Positions 1 to 8,604 of a stretch of DNA of 64,000 nucleotides are shown here, in pieces. Position 1 is the first letter of the stretch; each line of letters begins with the position of its first letter. The stretch is from Glycocaulis sp050485565 (lineage in GTDB: Bacteria; Pseudomonadota; Alphaproteobacteria; Caulobacterales; Maricaulaceae). Under the pieces are notes generated by a model. The model made no database searches and had not been told where the DNA came from. It saw only the letters and a program-made list of their open reading frames with translations. The position numbers and the translations under genes were made by a program. The stretch lies in contig NZ_JBJHBQ010000001.1 in NCBI RefSeq assembly GCF_050485565.1, forward strand, positions 1 to 64,000, in the 5' to 3' direction.

Positions 1-123
1 CTGCACGCCTTTGGCCTGACGGGCAGTTCGGGCACCAGCTTTGGCCGGTTTGGCGGCGCGCTCATCACCCTCATCGTCTATCTGGCAGGCGGTATTGCCA
101 TTTTGTGGTACGCGCTGAGCTGA
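1..123 (+). CDS. C-terminal fragment of a membrane protein (possibly MAPEG-like)
   Basis: The window opens inside an open frame that ends at a TGA at 121-123, leaving 40 residues. The fragment has a Gly/Ser-rich stretch with an LHAFG start, then one hydrophobic helix ending ILWYALS. An LHA-G motif followed by GRFGG and a final hydrophobic helix resembles the end of MAPEG-family membrane proteins (YecN-like), but 40 residues are too few to be sure. The start lies outside the window. Confidence 0.45.
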   Translation: MHAFGLTGSSGTSFGRFGGALITLIVYLAGGIAILWYALS

Positions 124-175
124 ACGGGCTGCGGGCCGTTGCGGGCCGCCAGTCCCGCCGCTATAGCCGGTGGCC

Positions 176-1561
176 ATGACCGATAAAAACGCAACCACCC
201 CCGCCTCGCCCGGCAGCGGACCGGACACCCATACCCTTCTGCCGTTGGCGGAAAGCCTGCTCAAACGCGCCATGGCCGCCGGCGCGGACGCCGCTGAGGT
301 GATCCTTGGCGAGGCTCGCTCTCTGGAAGTGTCGGTGCGCGAAGGCGCGCTGGAGGACGTGGAACGCTCCGAAGGGCGCAGCGCGGGCCTGCGCGTCTTC
401 ATGGGCAAGCGCATGGCAGGCACCAGCTTTTCCGACCTCACCGACGAAGGCGCTGGCCTTGCGGTGGAACGCGCCATTGCCATGGCGCGCGTGGCGCCTG
501 AAGACCCGTATTGCGGGCTCGTCGAGCCTGACCAGCTCGCCCGTACCATCCCCCATATCGATCTCTACGAGGATATGGACTGGGACGCGGCAAAGCTGGA
601 GGCAGAGGCCCTCGAGATGGAAGCGGCAGCGCGCGCCGTTGACGGGGTGGCGATGGTCGCCAGCTCCGGCGCCAGCCTCTCGGCCAACGCCGCCGTGATG
701 GTCACCTCCACCGGCTTCACCGGTGCCAAGCGCGGCTCCATGGCGTCGCGCGGGATCGCGGCTATCGCGAAATCCGGCGAGGCGATGGAGCGCGATTACG
801 ACCAGCATTCCATGCGCCAGCGCGCCGCCCTGCGCAGCGCTGCAGAGCTGGGCCGCTCTGCCGGCGAGCGCGCAGTAGCCCGACTGGGCGCAGAAAAGAT
901 GAAATCGGGCAAGATGCCGGTCGTCTTTGATGAGCGCGTGGCCACCAGCTTTCTTGGCGCGCTGCTGGGCGCGATCTCCGGGCCCTCAATTGCGCGCGGC
1001 ACGTCCTTCCTGCGCGACAAGAATGGCGCGCAGATTTTCGCTGAAGGCATCGACATTGTTGAAGACCCGCTAAAGCCCTGGGGCCATGGCAGCCGCGCCT
1101 TTGACGGCGAAGGCGTCGCCACACGCCCGCGCGCGATAATCGAGGATGGCGTGCTGACCGGCTGGCTTCTCAACGCCGCCAGCGCCCGCCAGCTCGGCCT
1201 GCCATTGACAGGCCATGCCAGCGCCGATCCGGGCGGCCCGCCGGGGGTCAGCGTATCCAATCTGCATCTGGCCCCCGGCAAGCGCTCGCGCGCCGAACTC
1301 ATCGCGGATGCGGGTAATGGCCTGCTGGTCACCGAGATGTTCGGCGCCTCGCTCAATTCCAATACCGGCGACTGGTCGGTCGGTGTGGCTGGCCACCGTA
1401 TCGAGAACGGCAAGATCGCCGGCGCGGTCAGCGAGAGCACGGTGGCCGGGAACATGCTGGACATTTTCGCGCGGCTGCAACCCGGCAGTGATCTGGAATT
1501 TTCCGGCCGGATCAACGCCCCCAGCGTGCTGGTGGACGCGCTCTCCGTTGGCGGGCGCTAG
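176..1561 (+). CDS. pmbA: PmbA/TldE-family protein (metallopeptidase-like, non-catalytic partner type)
   Basis: 461 aa with the layout of the TldD/PmbA (U62) family: an N-terminal domain with AEVILGEARSLEVSVREG and a C-terminal domain with GEGVATRPRAIIEDG, TGHASADPGG and GASLNSNTGDWSVGVAG. TldD carries the zinc motif of the heterodimeric protease. PmbA/TldE lacks it, and no HExxxH is visible here, so this is the PmbA side. Known roles of the pair are microcin/RiPP maturation and CcdA turnover; the native substrate here is unknown. I chose the ATG at 176 over the GTG at 170, two codons upstream. The next gene starts inside its 3' end, implying translational coupling. Confidence 0.88.
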   Translation: MTDKNATTPASPGSGPDTHTLLPLAESLLKRAMAAGADAAEVILGEARSLEVSVREGALEDVERSEGRSAGLRVFMGKRMAGTSFSDLTDEGAGLAVERAIAMARVAPEDPYCGLVEPDQLARTIPHIDLYEDMDWDAAKLEAEALEMEAAARAVDGVAMVASSGASLSANAAVMVTSTGFTGAKRGSMASRGIAAIAKSGEAMERDYDQHSMRQRAALRSAAELGRSAGERAVARLGAEKMKSGKMPVVFDERVATSFLGALLGAISGPSIARGTSFLRDKNGAQIFAEGIDIVEDPLKPWGHGSRAFDGEGVATRPRAIIEDGVLTGWLLNAASARQLGLPLTGHASADPGGPPGVSVSNLHLAPGKRSRAELIADAGNGLLVTEMFGASLNSNTGDWSVGVAGHRIENGKIAGAVSESTVAGNMLDIFARLQPGSDLEFSGRINAPSVLVDALSVGGR

Positions 1562-2333
1562 CGCCGATCTCGATCTTCTGGCCGGGGCGGCGCGCGATGC
1601 CGGCCACCTCGTCATGGAGTATTTCGGCAAAGGCGCACGCCTGAAACACTGGGAGAAACGCCCCGGTGATCCGGTCAGCGCAGCCGACATGGCCGCCGAC
1701 GCCTTCCTGAAAGACACGCTGCTTAACGCCCGCCCCGATTATGGCTGGCTGTCAGAGGAAAGCCGGGCCGAACCCGGCTCATCGGGCCGCATCTTTGTCG
1801 TCGATCCGATTGACGGCACCCGCGCCTTCATCAAGGGGCGTACCGATTTCTGCATCTCGCTGGCCGTCGTGGAAAACGGCCAGCCGGTCATTGCCGTGAT
1901 CTGTGCGCCCGCGCGCGGGGAGCTTTACACCAGCGTCAGCGGCGAAGGCGCGCTGTGTAATGGCGACCGCCTGCAGGTCTCGCAGCAAACCGCCATTGCG
2001 GGCGCAAAGCTGCTGGGCGATGCGGGAAGGCTGGGTGATCTGCGCGCCATCGGCGCGGAGACCATCCACATCAATTCTGTTGCGCTAAGGCTCGCCCTCA
2101 CCGCCAGCGGACAGGCCGACGGGCTGGTCGCGGTGCGCCCGAAAAATGACTGGGATCTGGCAGCGGGCCACCTCATCGTGAGTGAGGCGGGCGGGCGTCT
2201 CTCCTCGCCGGACGGCGCGACGCTCAGCTATGATGACGAAAGCCACCGCCAGCCAGCGCCCATCGCGGCTGGTCCGGCGCTCCATGCTTTGCTATTGGAG
2301 CAGCTTGCCGGACGGATAAAGGAATCACCATGA
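1548..2333 (+). CDS. cysQ: Inositol monophosphatase family / CysQ-like 3'(2'),5'-bisphosphate nucleotidase
   Basis: About 261 aa in the Mg2+-dependent IMPase superfamily. Visible motifs are WLSEES (metal-binding Glu), the hallmark DPIDGT loop and WDLAAGHLIVSEAGG near the end. CysQ proteins hydrolyse 3'-phosphoadenosine 5'-phosphate to AMP in sulfur assimilation, while other members act on inositol phosphates; the sequence alone does not separate these. The frame stays open far upstream inside pmbA. The TTG at 1548 gives a family-like N-terminus (MAGASADLDLLAGAARDAG) and a 14-base overlap with pmbA. Its stop overlaps the next gene as ATGA. Confidence 0.82.
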   Translation: MAGASADLDLLAGAARDAGHLVMEYFGKGARLKHWEKRPGDPVSAADMAADAFLKDTLLNARPDYGWLSEESRAEPGSSGRIFVVDPIDGTRAFIKGRTDFCISLAVVENGQPVIAVICAPARGELYTSVSGEGALCNGDRLQVSQQTAIAGAKLLGDAGRLGDLRAIGAETIHINSVALRLALTASGQADGLVAVRPKNDWDLAAGHLIVSEAGGRLSSPDGATLSYDDESHRQPAPIAAGPALHALLLEQLAGRIKESP

Positions 2334-2569
2334 GCCAGCAGCTTCTCCATCTCGTGATTGGCGGCGAACTGACCGAGGTTCGCCCCGATGTTCACGAGTT
2401 CAAGGACTTCAACGCCGTGGAATTCGTCGGCGCGTTTCCCGACTATGAGAGCGCGCGCATGGCCTGGAAGGCCGCCGCCCAGCGCACCGTGGACAACGCC
2501 CACATGCGTTTCTTCATTATCCACGCCCACAAGCTGCTGGACCCCGCCAATGGCGGACCGCAGGGCTAA
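2330..2569 (+). CDS. DUF4170 family protein
   Basis: 79 aa, small and soluble, with no signal peptide. The HLVIGGEL start, the DFNAVEFVGAFPDY centre and the RFFIIHAHKL end match the DUF4170 family as I remember it, which is often found beside an inositol-monophosphatase/CysQ gene in alphaproteobacteria. The start ATG overlaps the cysQ stop, so the two are almost certainly co-translated. The biochemical function is unknown; a helper role for the neighbouring phosphatase is inference from the coupling. Confidence 0.82.
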   Translation: MSQQLLHLVIGGELTEVRPDVHEFKDFNAVEFVGAFPDYESARMAWKAAAQRTVDNAHMRFFIIHAHKLLDPANGGPQG

Positions 2570-2683
2570 GAGGCAAGGACGCTGAGCGATCCCGCCCTTC
2601 CGGTACGCTCCGGCCCGCAATCGGCCGGAACGCTCGCGCTCGCCGCGCGGCTGTTTTCCGGCTGGATCGCGCCCAGATGGCCT

Positions 2684-4375
2684 TTGCTCCTGCTGGGCCT
2701 CTTCCTGTCTGCCGTTACAGCCGCCTCTGTAAGCGGCTATGCGCTGGTGGTGCGCGAGATGACCGCGCTGATGGAGCTGCGCGATGCGCGCGTCATCTGG
2801 CTGGCGCCGGCCATCGTGCTGCCGCTGGTGCTGATCCGCAGCCTCAGCCTCTACTGGCAGACGCTGGCCACCAACCGGCTGGCGCTGGGCGTGATGCGCG
2901 ATCTGCAGACGGCCATGTATGCCCGCCTGATGGACGCCGACTTTGCCCGCCTGCAGGGCGAGGGCGCAGGCTCGCTGGTCTCGCGCTTTACCAATGACAT
3001 CACCACCTTGCGCGAAAGCCTGGTGCGCGCCGCCAACAACCTCACCCGCGACACGCTGCAGGTGATTGGCGGGGTGGCGGTGATGATCTGGCTGGACTGG
3101 GTGCTGGCGCTTTTGCTGCTGCTGATCCTGCCGCTGGCCGGTGCGCCGGTGCTGCGCCTTGGCGCGATCATCCGCAAGCGCTCGCTTAGCGTGATGAACC
3201 AGATGGGCAATGTGACGAGCTTTCTGGAAGAGACCCTGAGCGGCACGCGCCTCATCAAGACCTTCTCGCTCGAAAACTATGCCCGCGGGCGCTCGCGCAC
3301 GGCCTTTCAGGAACGCTTCCAGCTCTTGCAGGCGATGGTGCGCGACCGCTCCAAGATCGAACCGCTCATGGAAGTGGCGGGCGGCGTAGCACTGGCCGGG
3401 ATATTTGCCGTTGCGGGCTGGCGCATGGCGACGGGCGATAGCGATGTAGGCCGCTTCCTCGGCGTGATCGCAGCGCTTCTGATCGTCAGTCCTGCCTTGC
3501 GCGCGCTTGGCTCACTGGCCGGTGCGATACAGGAAGGCATGGGCGTGCTGGAGCGCGTCTTCAACCTGCTTGATGAAGACCCGCGCCTGGTGGAGCGCTC
3601 AGGGGCAAAGCCGCTGAAACTCAAAGGCGGGGCGATAGCGCTCAAAGACGTGCACTTCGCCTATGGCCCGGACGCTCCGGCCCTCAACGGGGTCTCTCTG
3701 GAAGTGCCTGCTGGCAAGACGGTCGCGCTTGTCGGGCCGTCCGGTTCGGGCAAGACCAGCGTTCTGAACCTCATCGCGCGCCTGTTTGATCCCCAGTCCG
3801 GCACGGTAGAGATTGACGGGCAGGACATCGCCAGGGCCACGCTTGCCAGCGTGCGCGGCTCGCTGGCGCTGGTCAGTCAGGACACCACCCTGTTTGACGA
3901 TACCATCGCCGCCAATATCGGCTTTGGCGCACTGGAGGCCGATCAGGACGCCATCGAGGCCGCCGCAAAGGCCGCCGACGCGCATGACTTCATTGCCAGC
4001 CTGTCCGGCGGGTATGAATTCCGCGCCGGGCCGCGCGGCAATCTGCTCTCCGGCGGGCAGCGCCAGCGCATCGCGATTGCCCGCGCGCTCCTGAAAGACG
4101 CGCCCATATTGCTGCTGGACGAGGCCACATCGGCGCTGGATGCACAGTCAGAGGAGCGTGTGCAGTCGGCTCTGGAGCATTTGAGCGAAGGGCGCACTAC
4201 GCTCGTCATCGCGCACCGCCTGTTCACCGTACGCAATGCGGACTGGATCTATGTGATGGATCAGGGCCGGGTGGTCGAGGAAGGCCGCCATGACGATCTG
4301 GTGGCGGCAGGCGGGCTTTATGCCCAGCTATGCCGTATCCAGTTCCGTGAGGATGGCGGCGCTCAGGCGACGTAG
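2684..4375 (+). CDS. ABC transporter, fused permease/ATPase (MsbA-like exporter)
   Basis: 563 aa from this start. An N-terminal transmembrane domain (about residues 1-290, with helices at LLLGLFLSAVTAASVSGYAL and LDWVLALLLLLILPLAG) is followed by a nucleotide-binding domain with Walker A GPSGSGKT (near 351), signature LSGGQRQR (455-462), Walker B ILLLDEATSALD and the H-loop IAHRL. Such half-transporters dimerise and export lipids or peptides. The nearby lipid A genes make an MsbA-type lipid A flippase the leading guess. The TTG at 2684 begins inside the first helix. The frame continues back to a CTG at 2582 preceded by AAGGA, so about 34 more N-terminal residues are likely. Confidence 0.85.
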   Translation: MLLLGLFLSAVTAASVSGYALVVREMTALMELRDARVIWLAPAIVLPLVLIRSLSLYWQTLATNRLALGVMRDLQTAMYARLMDADFARLQGEGAGSLVSRFTNDITTLRESLVRAANNLTRDTLQVIGGVAVMIWLDWVLALLLLLILPLAGAPVLRLGAIIRKRSLSVMNQMGNVTSFLEETLSGTRLIKTFSLENYARGRSRTAFQERFQLLQAMVRDRSKIEPLMEVAGGVALAGIFAVAGWRMATGDSDVGRFLGVIAALLIVSPALRALGSLAGAIQEGMGVLERVFNLLDEDPRLVERSGAKPLKLKGGAIALKDVHFAYGPDAPALNGVSLEVPAGKTVALVGPSGSGKTSVLNLIARLFDPQSGTVEIDGQDIARATLASVRGSLALVSQDTTLFDDTIAANIGFGALEADQDAIEAAAKAADAHDFIASLSGGYEFRAGPRGNLLSGGQRQRIAIARALLKDAPILLLDEATSALDAQSEERVQSALEHLSEGRTTLVIAHRLFTVRNADWIYVMDQGRVVEEGRHDDLVAAGGLYAQLCRIQFREDGGAQAT

Positions 4376-4755
4376 AGCGTGTCCTCGTCGGCTTCCGAGC
4401 GCAGCCAGGCATCGGCTTCGGCAACCGACTCAAAGACGAAAGCTTCATGGCCAGTAGCGCTCAGGCCGCGCCGCCAGACACGAGCATAGGCGCAATCAAG
4501 TTCGCGCGCCACGATGGCAACCCGGCTGGCGGGCATTTGCCGGCCACAGGCTTCCGCCAGGCCCATGGCCTTACCGCTGTCGACCGCGGCGTAGGCGAGC
4601 CTGGTGTCAAACAGCACCTTGCGGGCGGGCTGGGACAGGAAAAATTCGAGGAAGTCGGGCGTGCTCTGTGAATAGGTTGAGGTGTCACGGGCGCCGGAAA
4701 CGGCGACAATCACGATTGAGCGATCCGGGCTCAGTGATATGTGGTGACGGCCCAT
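4363..4755 (-). CDS. Hypothetical protein (STAS/SpoIIAA-like fold possible)
   Basis: 130 aa, no signal peptide or membrane segment. The alternation of SIVIVAVSG, KVLFDTRLAYA and RVAIVAREL strands with helices, and the late FVFESVAEADAWL, recall the SpoIIAA/STAS-like or CRAL-TRIO-like small alpha/beta domains, but I cannot assign a family. The ATG at 4755 has a good GGGAGG site six bases upstream; an earlier TTG at 4767 overlaps that site and is unlikely. Its 3' end overlaps the ABC transporter stop by 13 bases tail to tail. Confidence 0.62.
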   Translation of the reverse strand: MGRHHISLSPDRSIVIVAVSGARDTSTYSQSTPDFLEFFLSQPARKVLFDTRLAYAAVDSGKAMGLAEACGRQMPASRVAIVARELDCAYARVWRRGLSATGHEAFVFESVAEADAWLRSEADEDTLYVA

Positions 4756-4823
4756 TTGCCCTCCCAATGGAGAAGGACATTATCATATAACAGGTTAACG
4801 CCTGGTGGCAGTTAATGCCGGCA

Positions 4824-5486
4824 TCATTCCCGGCGCAATAGACGTTCCGTGAGGACGGAACCCCACCAGCTGGCCATGAAGCCGTCATGGCAGGCCTGCC
4901 GGTCATATTCGGTCCTGACCCACGTCAGGAAATCGATGGGTTCCTGCGCATTGCGGTCAAGATAGAGCTGGAAGAAATGGTCCAGCATGCCGGTCTTGCC
5001 CTGCTTGACGTGACCATATCTGAGCGAGAGATGCGAGACCGCCTCTTCCACCGGCTTTCCCTCATGCAGGATGAGGTACATCACGGCGACAATGCCAGCC
5101 CTGTCAGAGCCTGACTTGCAGTGCATGAAGGCGGGATACTCGATTGTGTTGAACACCTCGATCAGGCGTTCGATGCGCTCCACATAGGGCGCTTCACGTG
5201 ATCCCCAGCCCAGATCGATCACCGTCAGCCCGTGCTTCTTCGCCGCCCAGTGCTCAAGATCATAATAGGCCCTGCCGGGCTGCACGCCGCGCAGGTTGAG
5301 GATGGTTTTGAAACCCTCGTCTGCCAGCCAGGCAATGCGCTCCGGGTCGGGCTGATTGCCCCGCCACATCTGCCCGCCCACATGGCGGTGATTGTGCCAG
5401 GCCCGGCGCAGCACGCCATGATCGTCCCACATCAGGCTGCGGCGGGCGCGGGCGAGAATCGCCGGATCGTCAAAATTCGCTGTCAT
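4824..5486 (-). CDS. Protein-tyrosine/dual-specificity phosphatase-like protein
   Basis: 220 aa. The catalytic P-loop CKSGSDR (Cys-x5-Arg) lies in AFMHCKSGSDRAG, with an upstream beta strand GFKTILNLRG and the region DLGWGSR where the general-acid loop would sit. This fits the cysteine-dependent phosphatase superfamily, whose bacterial members act on phosphotyrosine or on lipid phosphates such as phosphatidylglycerophosphate. It interrupts the lipid A gene run on the opposite strand and faces the DUF374 acyltransferase across a short divergent gap, so a lipid-phosphate substrate is conceivable (inference only). The frame is open further upstream; the ATG at 5486 gives the family-sized protein. 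Confidence 0.78.
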   Translation of the reverse strand: MTANFDDPAILARARRSLMWDDHGVLRRAWHNHRHVGGQMWRGNQPDPERIAWLADEGFKTILNLRGVQPGRAYYDLEHWAAKKHGLTVIDLGWGSREAPYVERIERLIEVFNTIEYPAFMHCKSGSDRAGIVAVMYLILHEGKPVEEAVSHLSLRYGHVKQGKTGMLDHFFQLYLDRNAQEPIDFLTWVRTEYDRQACHDGFMASWWGSVLTERLLRRE

Positions 5487-5570
5487 GGAGCGGGACTTAA
5501 GCGGTGATGGCGGCACGCGCAACAACACTTCATGCTTGACGTAGGGCGGCGCTCTGGCCAGCAACACTAC

Positions 5571-6314
5571 ATGGCCCGGTCCGTCCTCAGCTTTCCTCCG
5601 CTCCAGATCGCCCTCGGCGCGCTGATGGGGGGGTATATGTCGCTGGTCCAGCACACCACGCGCTGGGATGTGCGCCGCGCCGGGGCCATGCGCGAGATTG
5701 CCGCGCGCGGCGGCGGCGTCATTGGCGCGTTCTGGCATGGCCGCCTGCTGATGAGCATTGCGCTCTGGCCGCCGCGTACCCAGCCGCCCGCCATTCTGGT
5801 TTCGCGCTCTGCCGATGGCGACATCATCGCGCGCGCTGCCGCCCACCACAAAGTGGCCGGCATTCGCGGCTCGACGCGCAAGCGCCGCCGCGATGGCAGT
5901 TTCGACGACAAGGGCGCGATGAGCGCCTATCGCGCCATGGTGCGCCATGTGGAAGATGGCGGCGTGATGGCCATTACGCCGGACGGCCCCAAAGGCCCGC
6001 GCATGCGCGTCACACCGGGTGCCTTGCGGCTGGCAGAGGCCACCGGCGCGCCCCTGCTGGCCGTCGGATGGTCGATCCGCTGGCGCAAGGTGTTCAACTC
6101 CTGGGACCGCTTTGTCCTGCCCTTCCCGTTTTCGCGCGGCGTCATCATCTGGAGCGAGCCCTACCAGCTGCCGGACAATCCCACCGCCGAAGACCGCGAA
6201 GCGGCGCGTGTCTGGCTGGAGGAGACGCTGATTGCGCTGACGCGCGAAGCGGACCTGGCCTGCGGCGTGGAGCCGGTTGAACCGGCACCGCCAGGAGGCG
6301 CGCGCAAAGCATGA
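5571..6314 (+). CDS. DUF374 lysophospholipid acyltransferase family protein
   Basis: 247 aa. The VIGAFWHGRLLMS segment carries the His of the acyltransferase motif. SRSADGDIIARAA, GIRGSTRKRR and MAITPDGPKGPRM are the conserved blocks of the DUF374 branch of the LPLAT superfamily. Such genes usually sit before waaA in alphaproteobacteria and are thought to act in outer-membrane lipid assembly; the exact acceptor is unproven. I chose the ATG at 5571 over one at 5532. The end overlaps waaA as ATGA, placing it at the head of a tightly coupled lipid A operon. Confidence 0.84.
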   Translation: MARSVLSFPPLQIALGALMGGYMSLVQHTTRWDVRRAGAMREIAARGGGVIGAFWHGRLLMSIALWPPRTQPPAILVSRSADGDIIARAAAHHKVAGIRGSTRKRRRDGSFDDKGAMSAYRAMVRHVEDGGVMAITPDGPKGPRMRVTPGALRLAEATGAPLLAVGWSIRWRKVFNSWDRFVLPFPFSRGVIIWSEPYQLPDNPTAEDREAARVWLEETLIALTREADLACGVEPVEPAPPGGARKA

Positions 6315-7600
6315 CCGGCCTGCCCCCTGCCCTCTCCCTCTATCGCCTCGCATCCGGGCTGGCCGCGCCGCTGGCCCCTGCCCTGTTGTCGTCGCGCGCG
6401 GCCAAAGGCAAGGAAGATGAGAGCCGGATTGGCGAACGCCTCGGTCACGCCTCCCTGCCCCGGCCCGATGGCAGCCTTGTCTGGATCCATGGCGCCAGCG
6501 TTGGCGAAAGCCGTGTCGCGCTTACCCTTGCCGCTGCGCTGATCGAGGCGCGGCCCGGTCTCAACGTGCTGCTGACCTCCGGCACCATCACCTCAGCCGC
6601 GCTTGTGGGCCGCGAAGCACCGCCCGGCGTGATCCATCAATACGTGCCGGCCGATACACCGAAGGCGGCACGGCGCTTTGCCGCGCACTGGAAGCCGGAT
6701 GTTGCCGCCTTTGTGGAGAGCGAGCTCTGGCCCAATCTCATCGTTGAAACGGCGCGCTCCGGCGCGCGTCTGGCGCTGGTCAATGCGCGGATGAACGCCG
6801 CCTCCTTGCGCCGCTGGCAGCGCTGGCAGCGCTCGGGCAAGGCACTGGTCAGCCTGTTTGACTGGATCAGCCCGGCGGATGGGCGCACCGCGCGCGGGTT
6901 GGGCCATTTGCTGGGCCGGGCGCTGCCGGTGGCGGGCAATCTGAAGCTGGAAATCCTGCCGCCCATGCCGTCAAACGACAAGCTGGATGCTGCACGGACC
7001 ATAGTGAACGGGCGGTCCATCTGGGTGGCGGCGAGTACGCATGCAGGCGAGGAAGAGATCGTGCTGGATGCCCATCAGCACCTGCTCGCCCGCCATCGTG
7101 ACGCCCTGCTGATACTGGTGCCGCGCCATCCTGACCGGGCCGATGCCATTGCCGCGCTTCTTGACCAGCGTCAGCTCGAATTCGCCCGACGCTCCCTTCG
7201 CGAAGCGCCGCGCCAGGACGTGCCGGTATGGCTGGCCGATACGCTGGGCGAAATGGCGCTCTGGTTTGAGCTGGCTCCTGCCGCGCTGATTGCAGGCAGT
7301 CTCAAGCCGGGCATTGGCGGACACAACCCGATCGAAGCGACAAGACTGGGCTGCGCGGCGATTTCCGGTCCATGGCGTGACAGCTTCTCCGACATTTACG
7401 ACGCCTATGAGGCGCATGGCGCCGTAACAACGGTGCAGGATGCAGGCGGGCTTGCCGAAGCCGTCCGGCGCAACTGGGCCGGTGAGGGAGAAGGCGTGGC
7501 GGCAGGTCAGACCGCCCTGGAGGCCCTGACCGGCAATGTGCTGGAGACCACCACGCGCAGGCTGCTATCCCTTCTCGACACGCCTTCGGAGGCACGCTGA
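6311..7600 (+). CDS. waaA: 3-deoxy-D-manno-octulosonic acid (Kdo) transferase
   Basis: 429 aa, GT30 family. It transfers Kdo from CMP-Kdo to lipid IVA at the inner face of the cytoplasmic membrane. Visible family blocks are WIHGASVGE (catalytic Glu), VLLTSGTITSA, YVPADTPKAARRFAAHWKPD, VESELWPNLI, RMNAASLRRW and, in the C-terminal nucleotide-sugar domain, WVAASTHAGEE, LVPRHPDR and GSLKPGIGGHNPIE. It overlaps DUF374 upstream (ATGA) and lpxK downstream (TGATG). Confidence 0.95.
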   Translation: MTGLPPALSLYRLASGLAAPLAPALLSSRAAKGKEDESRIGERLGHASLPRPDGSLVWIHGASVGESRVALTLAAALIEARPGLNVLLTSGTITSAALVGREAPPGVIHQYVPADTPKAARRFAAHWKPDVAAFVESELWPNLIVETARSGARLALVNARMNAASLRRWQRWQRSGKALVSLFDWISPADGRTARGLGHLLGRALPVAGNLKLEILPPMPSNDKLDAARTIVNGRSIWVAASTHAGEEEIVLDAHQHLLARHRDALLILVPRHPDRADAIAALLDQRQLEFARRSLREAPRQDVPVWLADTLGEMALWFELAPAALIAGSLKPGIGGHNPIEATRLGCAAISGPWRDSFSDIYDAYEAHGAVTTVQDAGGLAEAVRRNWAGEGEGVAAGQTALEALTGNVLETTTRRLLSLLDTPSEAR

Positions 7601-8604
7601 TGCGCCCGCCCGCCTTCTGGAATGACAAGGCTGGCCGCTCATCCGGCGCGGTCACGCGTGCGCTCCTGTCTCCGCTGGGCTGGGCCTATGCCGCCGCGGG
7701 TGCGGCGCGCATCGCCCGCACGACGCCCTTCAAGGCGGATGTGCCGGTGATCTGTGTGGGTAATCTGACCCTTGGCGGCACCGGCAAGACGCCGGTAAGC
7801 GCGGCTCTCCTGGCCATGCTGGCCGAGATGCGGGCCACACCGTTTGCCCTGTCTCGCGGCTGGGGCGGGCGGCTGAAAGGGCCTGTAAGGGTCGATCCGG
7901 CCAGCCATAGCGCCGATGATGTGGGCGATGAGCCGCTATTGCTGGCGCGCGTGGCGCCTGCGGTCATTTCGCCGGACAGGCCCGCCGGTGCGCAGCTGGC
8001 AGTGAAACAGGGTGCCAGCATCATCGTCATGGATGACGGCCACCAGAACCCCACCCTCCACAAGGATTTCTCTTTCGTTGTGGTCGATGGCGAGACGGGC
8101 TGGGGGCCGGGGACGATCTTCCCGGCAGGCCCTTTGCGCGAGCCTGTCAGCGCCGGGCTTGCCCGCGCCGACGCCGTGATCGTGATGATGCCTGATGGCG
8201 ACACCCTGCCGGACCTTGCAAAGCTGAAGCTCGACACTCTGGACAGGCCGGTTTTCCGCGCCTGGCTTGCCCCTACCGGACCAGTGCCGGAGGGCAAGCT
8301 GCTGGCCTTTGCCGGTATTGGCCGCCCGCAGAAATTCTTCGACGGGCTCAAAGCGGCGGGCGGTGACATTGCCGATGCCATCCAGTTTCCCGATCATCAC
8401 CGCTTCAGCGCCAGCGATCTCAAACGCCTTGCCGATCTGGCGGACAGCTGGAATGCGCGCCTGATTACCACCGGCAAGGATCATGTGCGCCTGCCCGCCG
8501 GGTTCCGCGACACGGTGCTGGACTATCCGGTGCAGGCGGTATTTGCCGACGAGGCGCGGATCAGGGATTGTCTGGCCGACGCTTTGGGCGGGATGAAGCC
8601 ATGA
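7600..8604 (+). CDS. lpxK: Tetraacyldisaccharide 4'-kinase
   Basis: 334 aa. LpxK phosphorylates the 4' position of the tetraacyldisaccharide to give lipid IVA at the membrane. The P-loop VGNLTLGGTGKTPV is near residue 50, followed by SRGWGG, VGDEPLLLA and the DDGHQNPTLHKD block containing family metal/substrate residues, and late HHRFSASD and TTGKDHVRLP. The N-terminal hydrophobic stretch (LLSPLGWAYAAAG) is the usual membrane helix. It overlaps waaA and lpxL by a few bases on either side. Confidence 0.96.
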   Translation: MRPPAFWNDKAGRSSGAVTRALLSPLGWAYAAAGAARIARTTPFKADVPVICVGNLTLGGTGKTPVSAALLAMLAEMRATPFALSRGWGGRLKGPVRVDPASHSADDVGDEPLLLARVAPAVISPDRPAGAQLAVKQGASIIVMDDGHQNPTLHKDFSFVVVDGETGWGPGTIFPAGPLREPVSAGLARADAVIVMMPDGDTLPDLAKLKLDTLDRPVFRAWLAPTGPVPEGKLLAFAGIGRPQKFFDGLKAAGGDIADAIQFPDHHRFSASDLKRLADLADSWNARLITTGKDHVRLPAGFRDTVLDYPVQAVFADEARIRDCLADALGGMKP

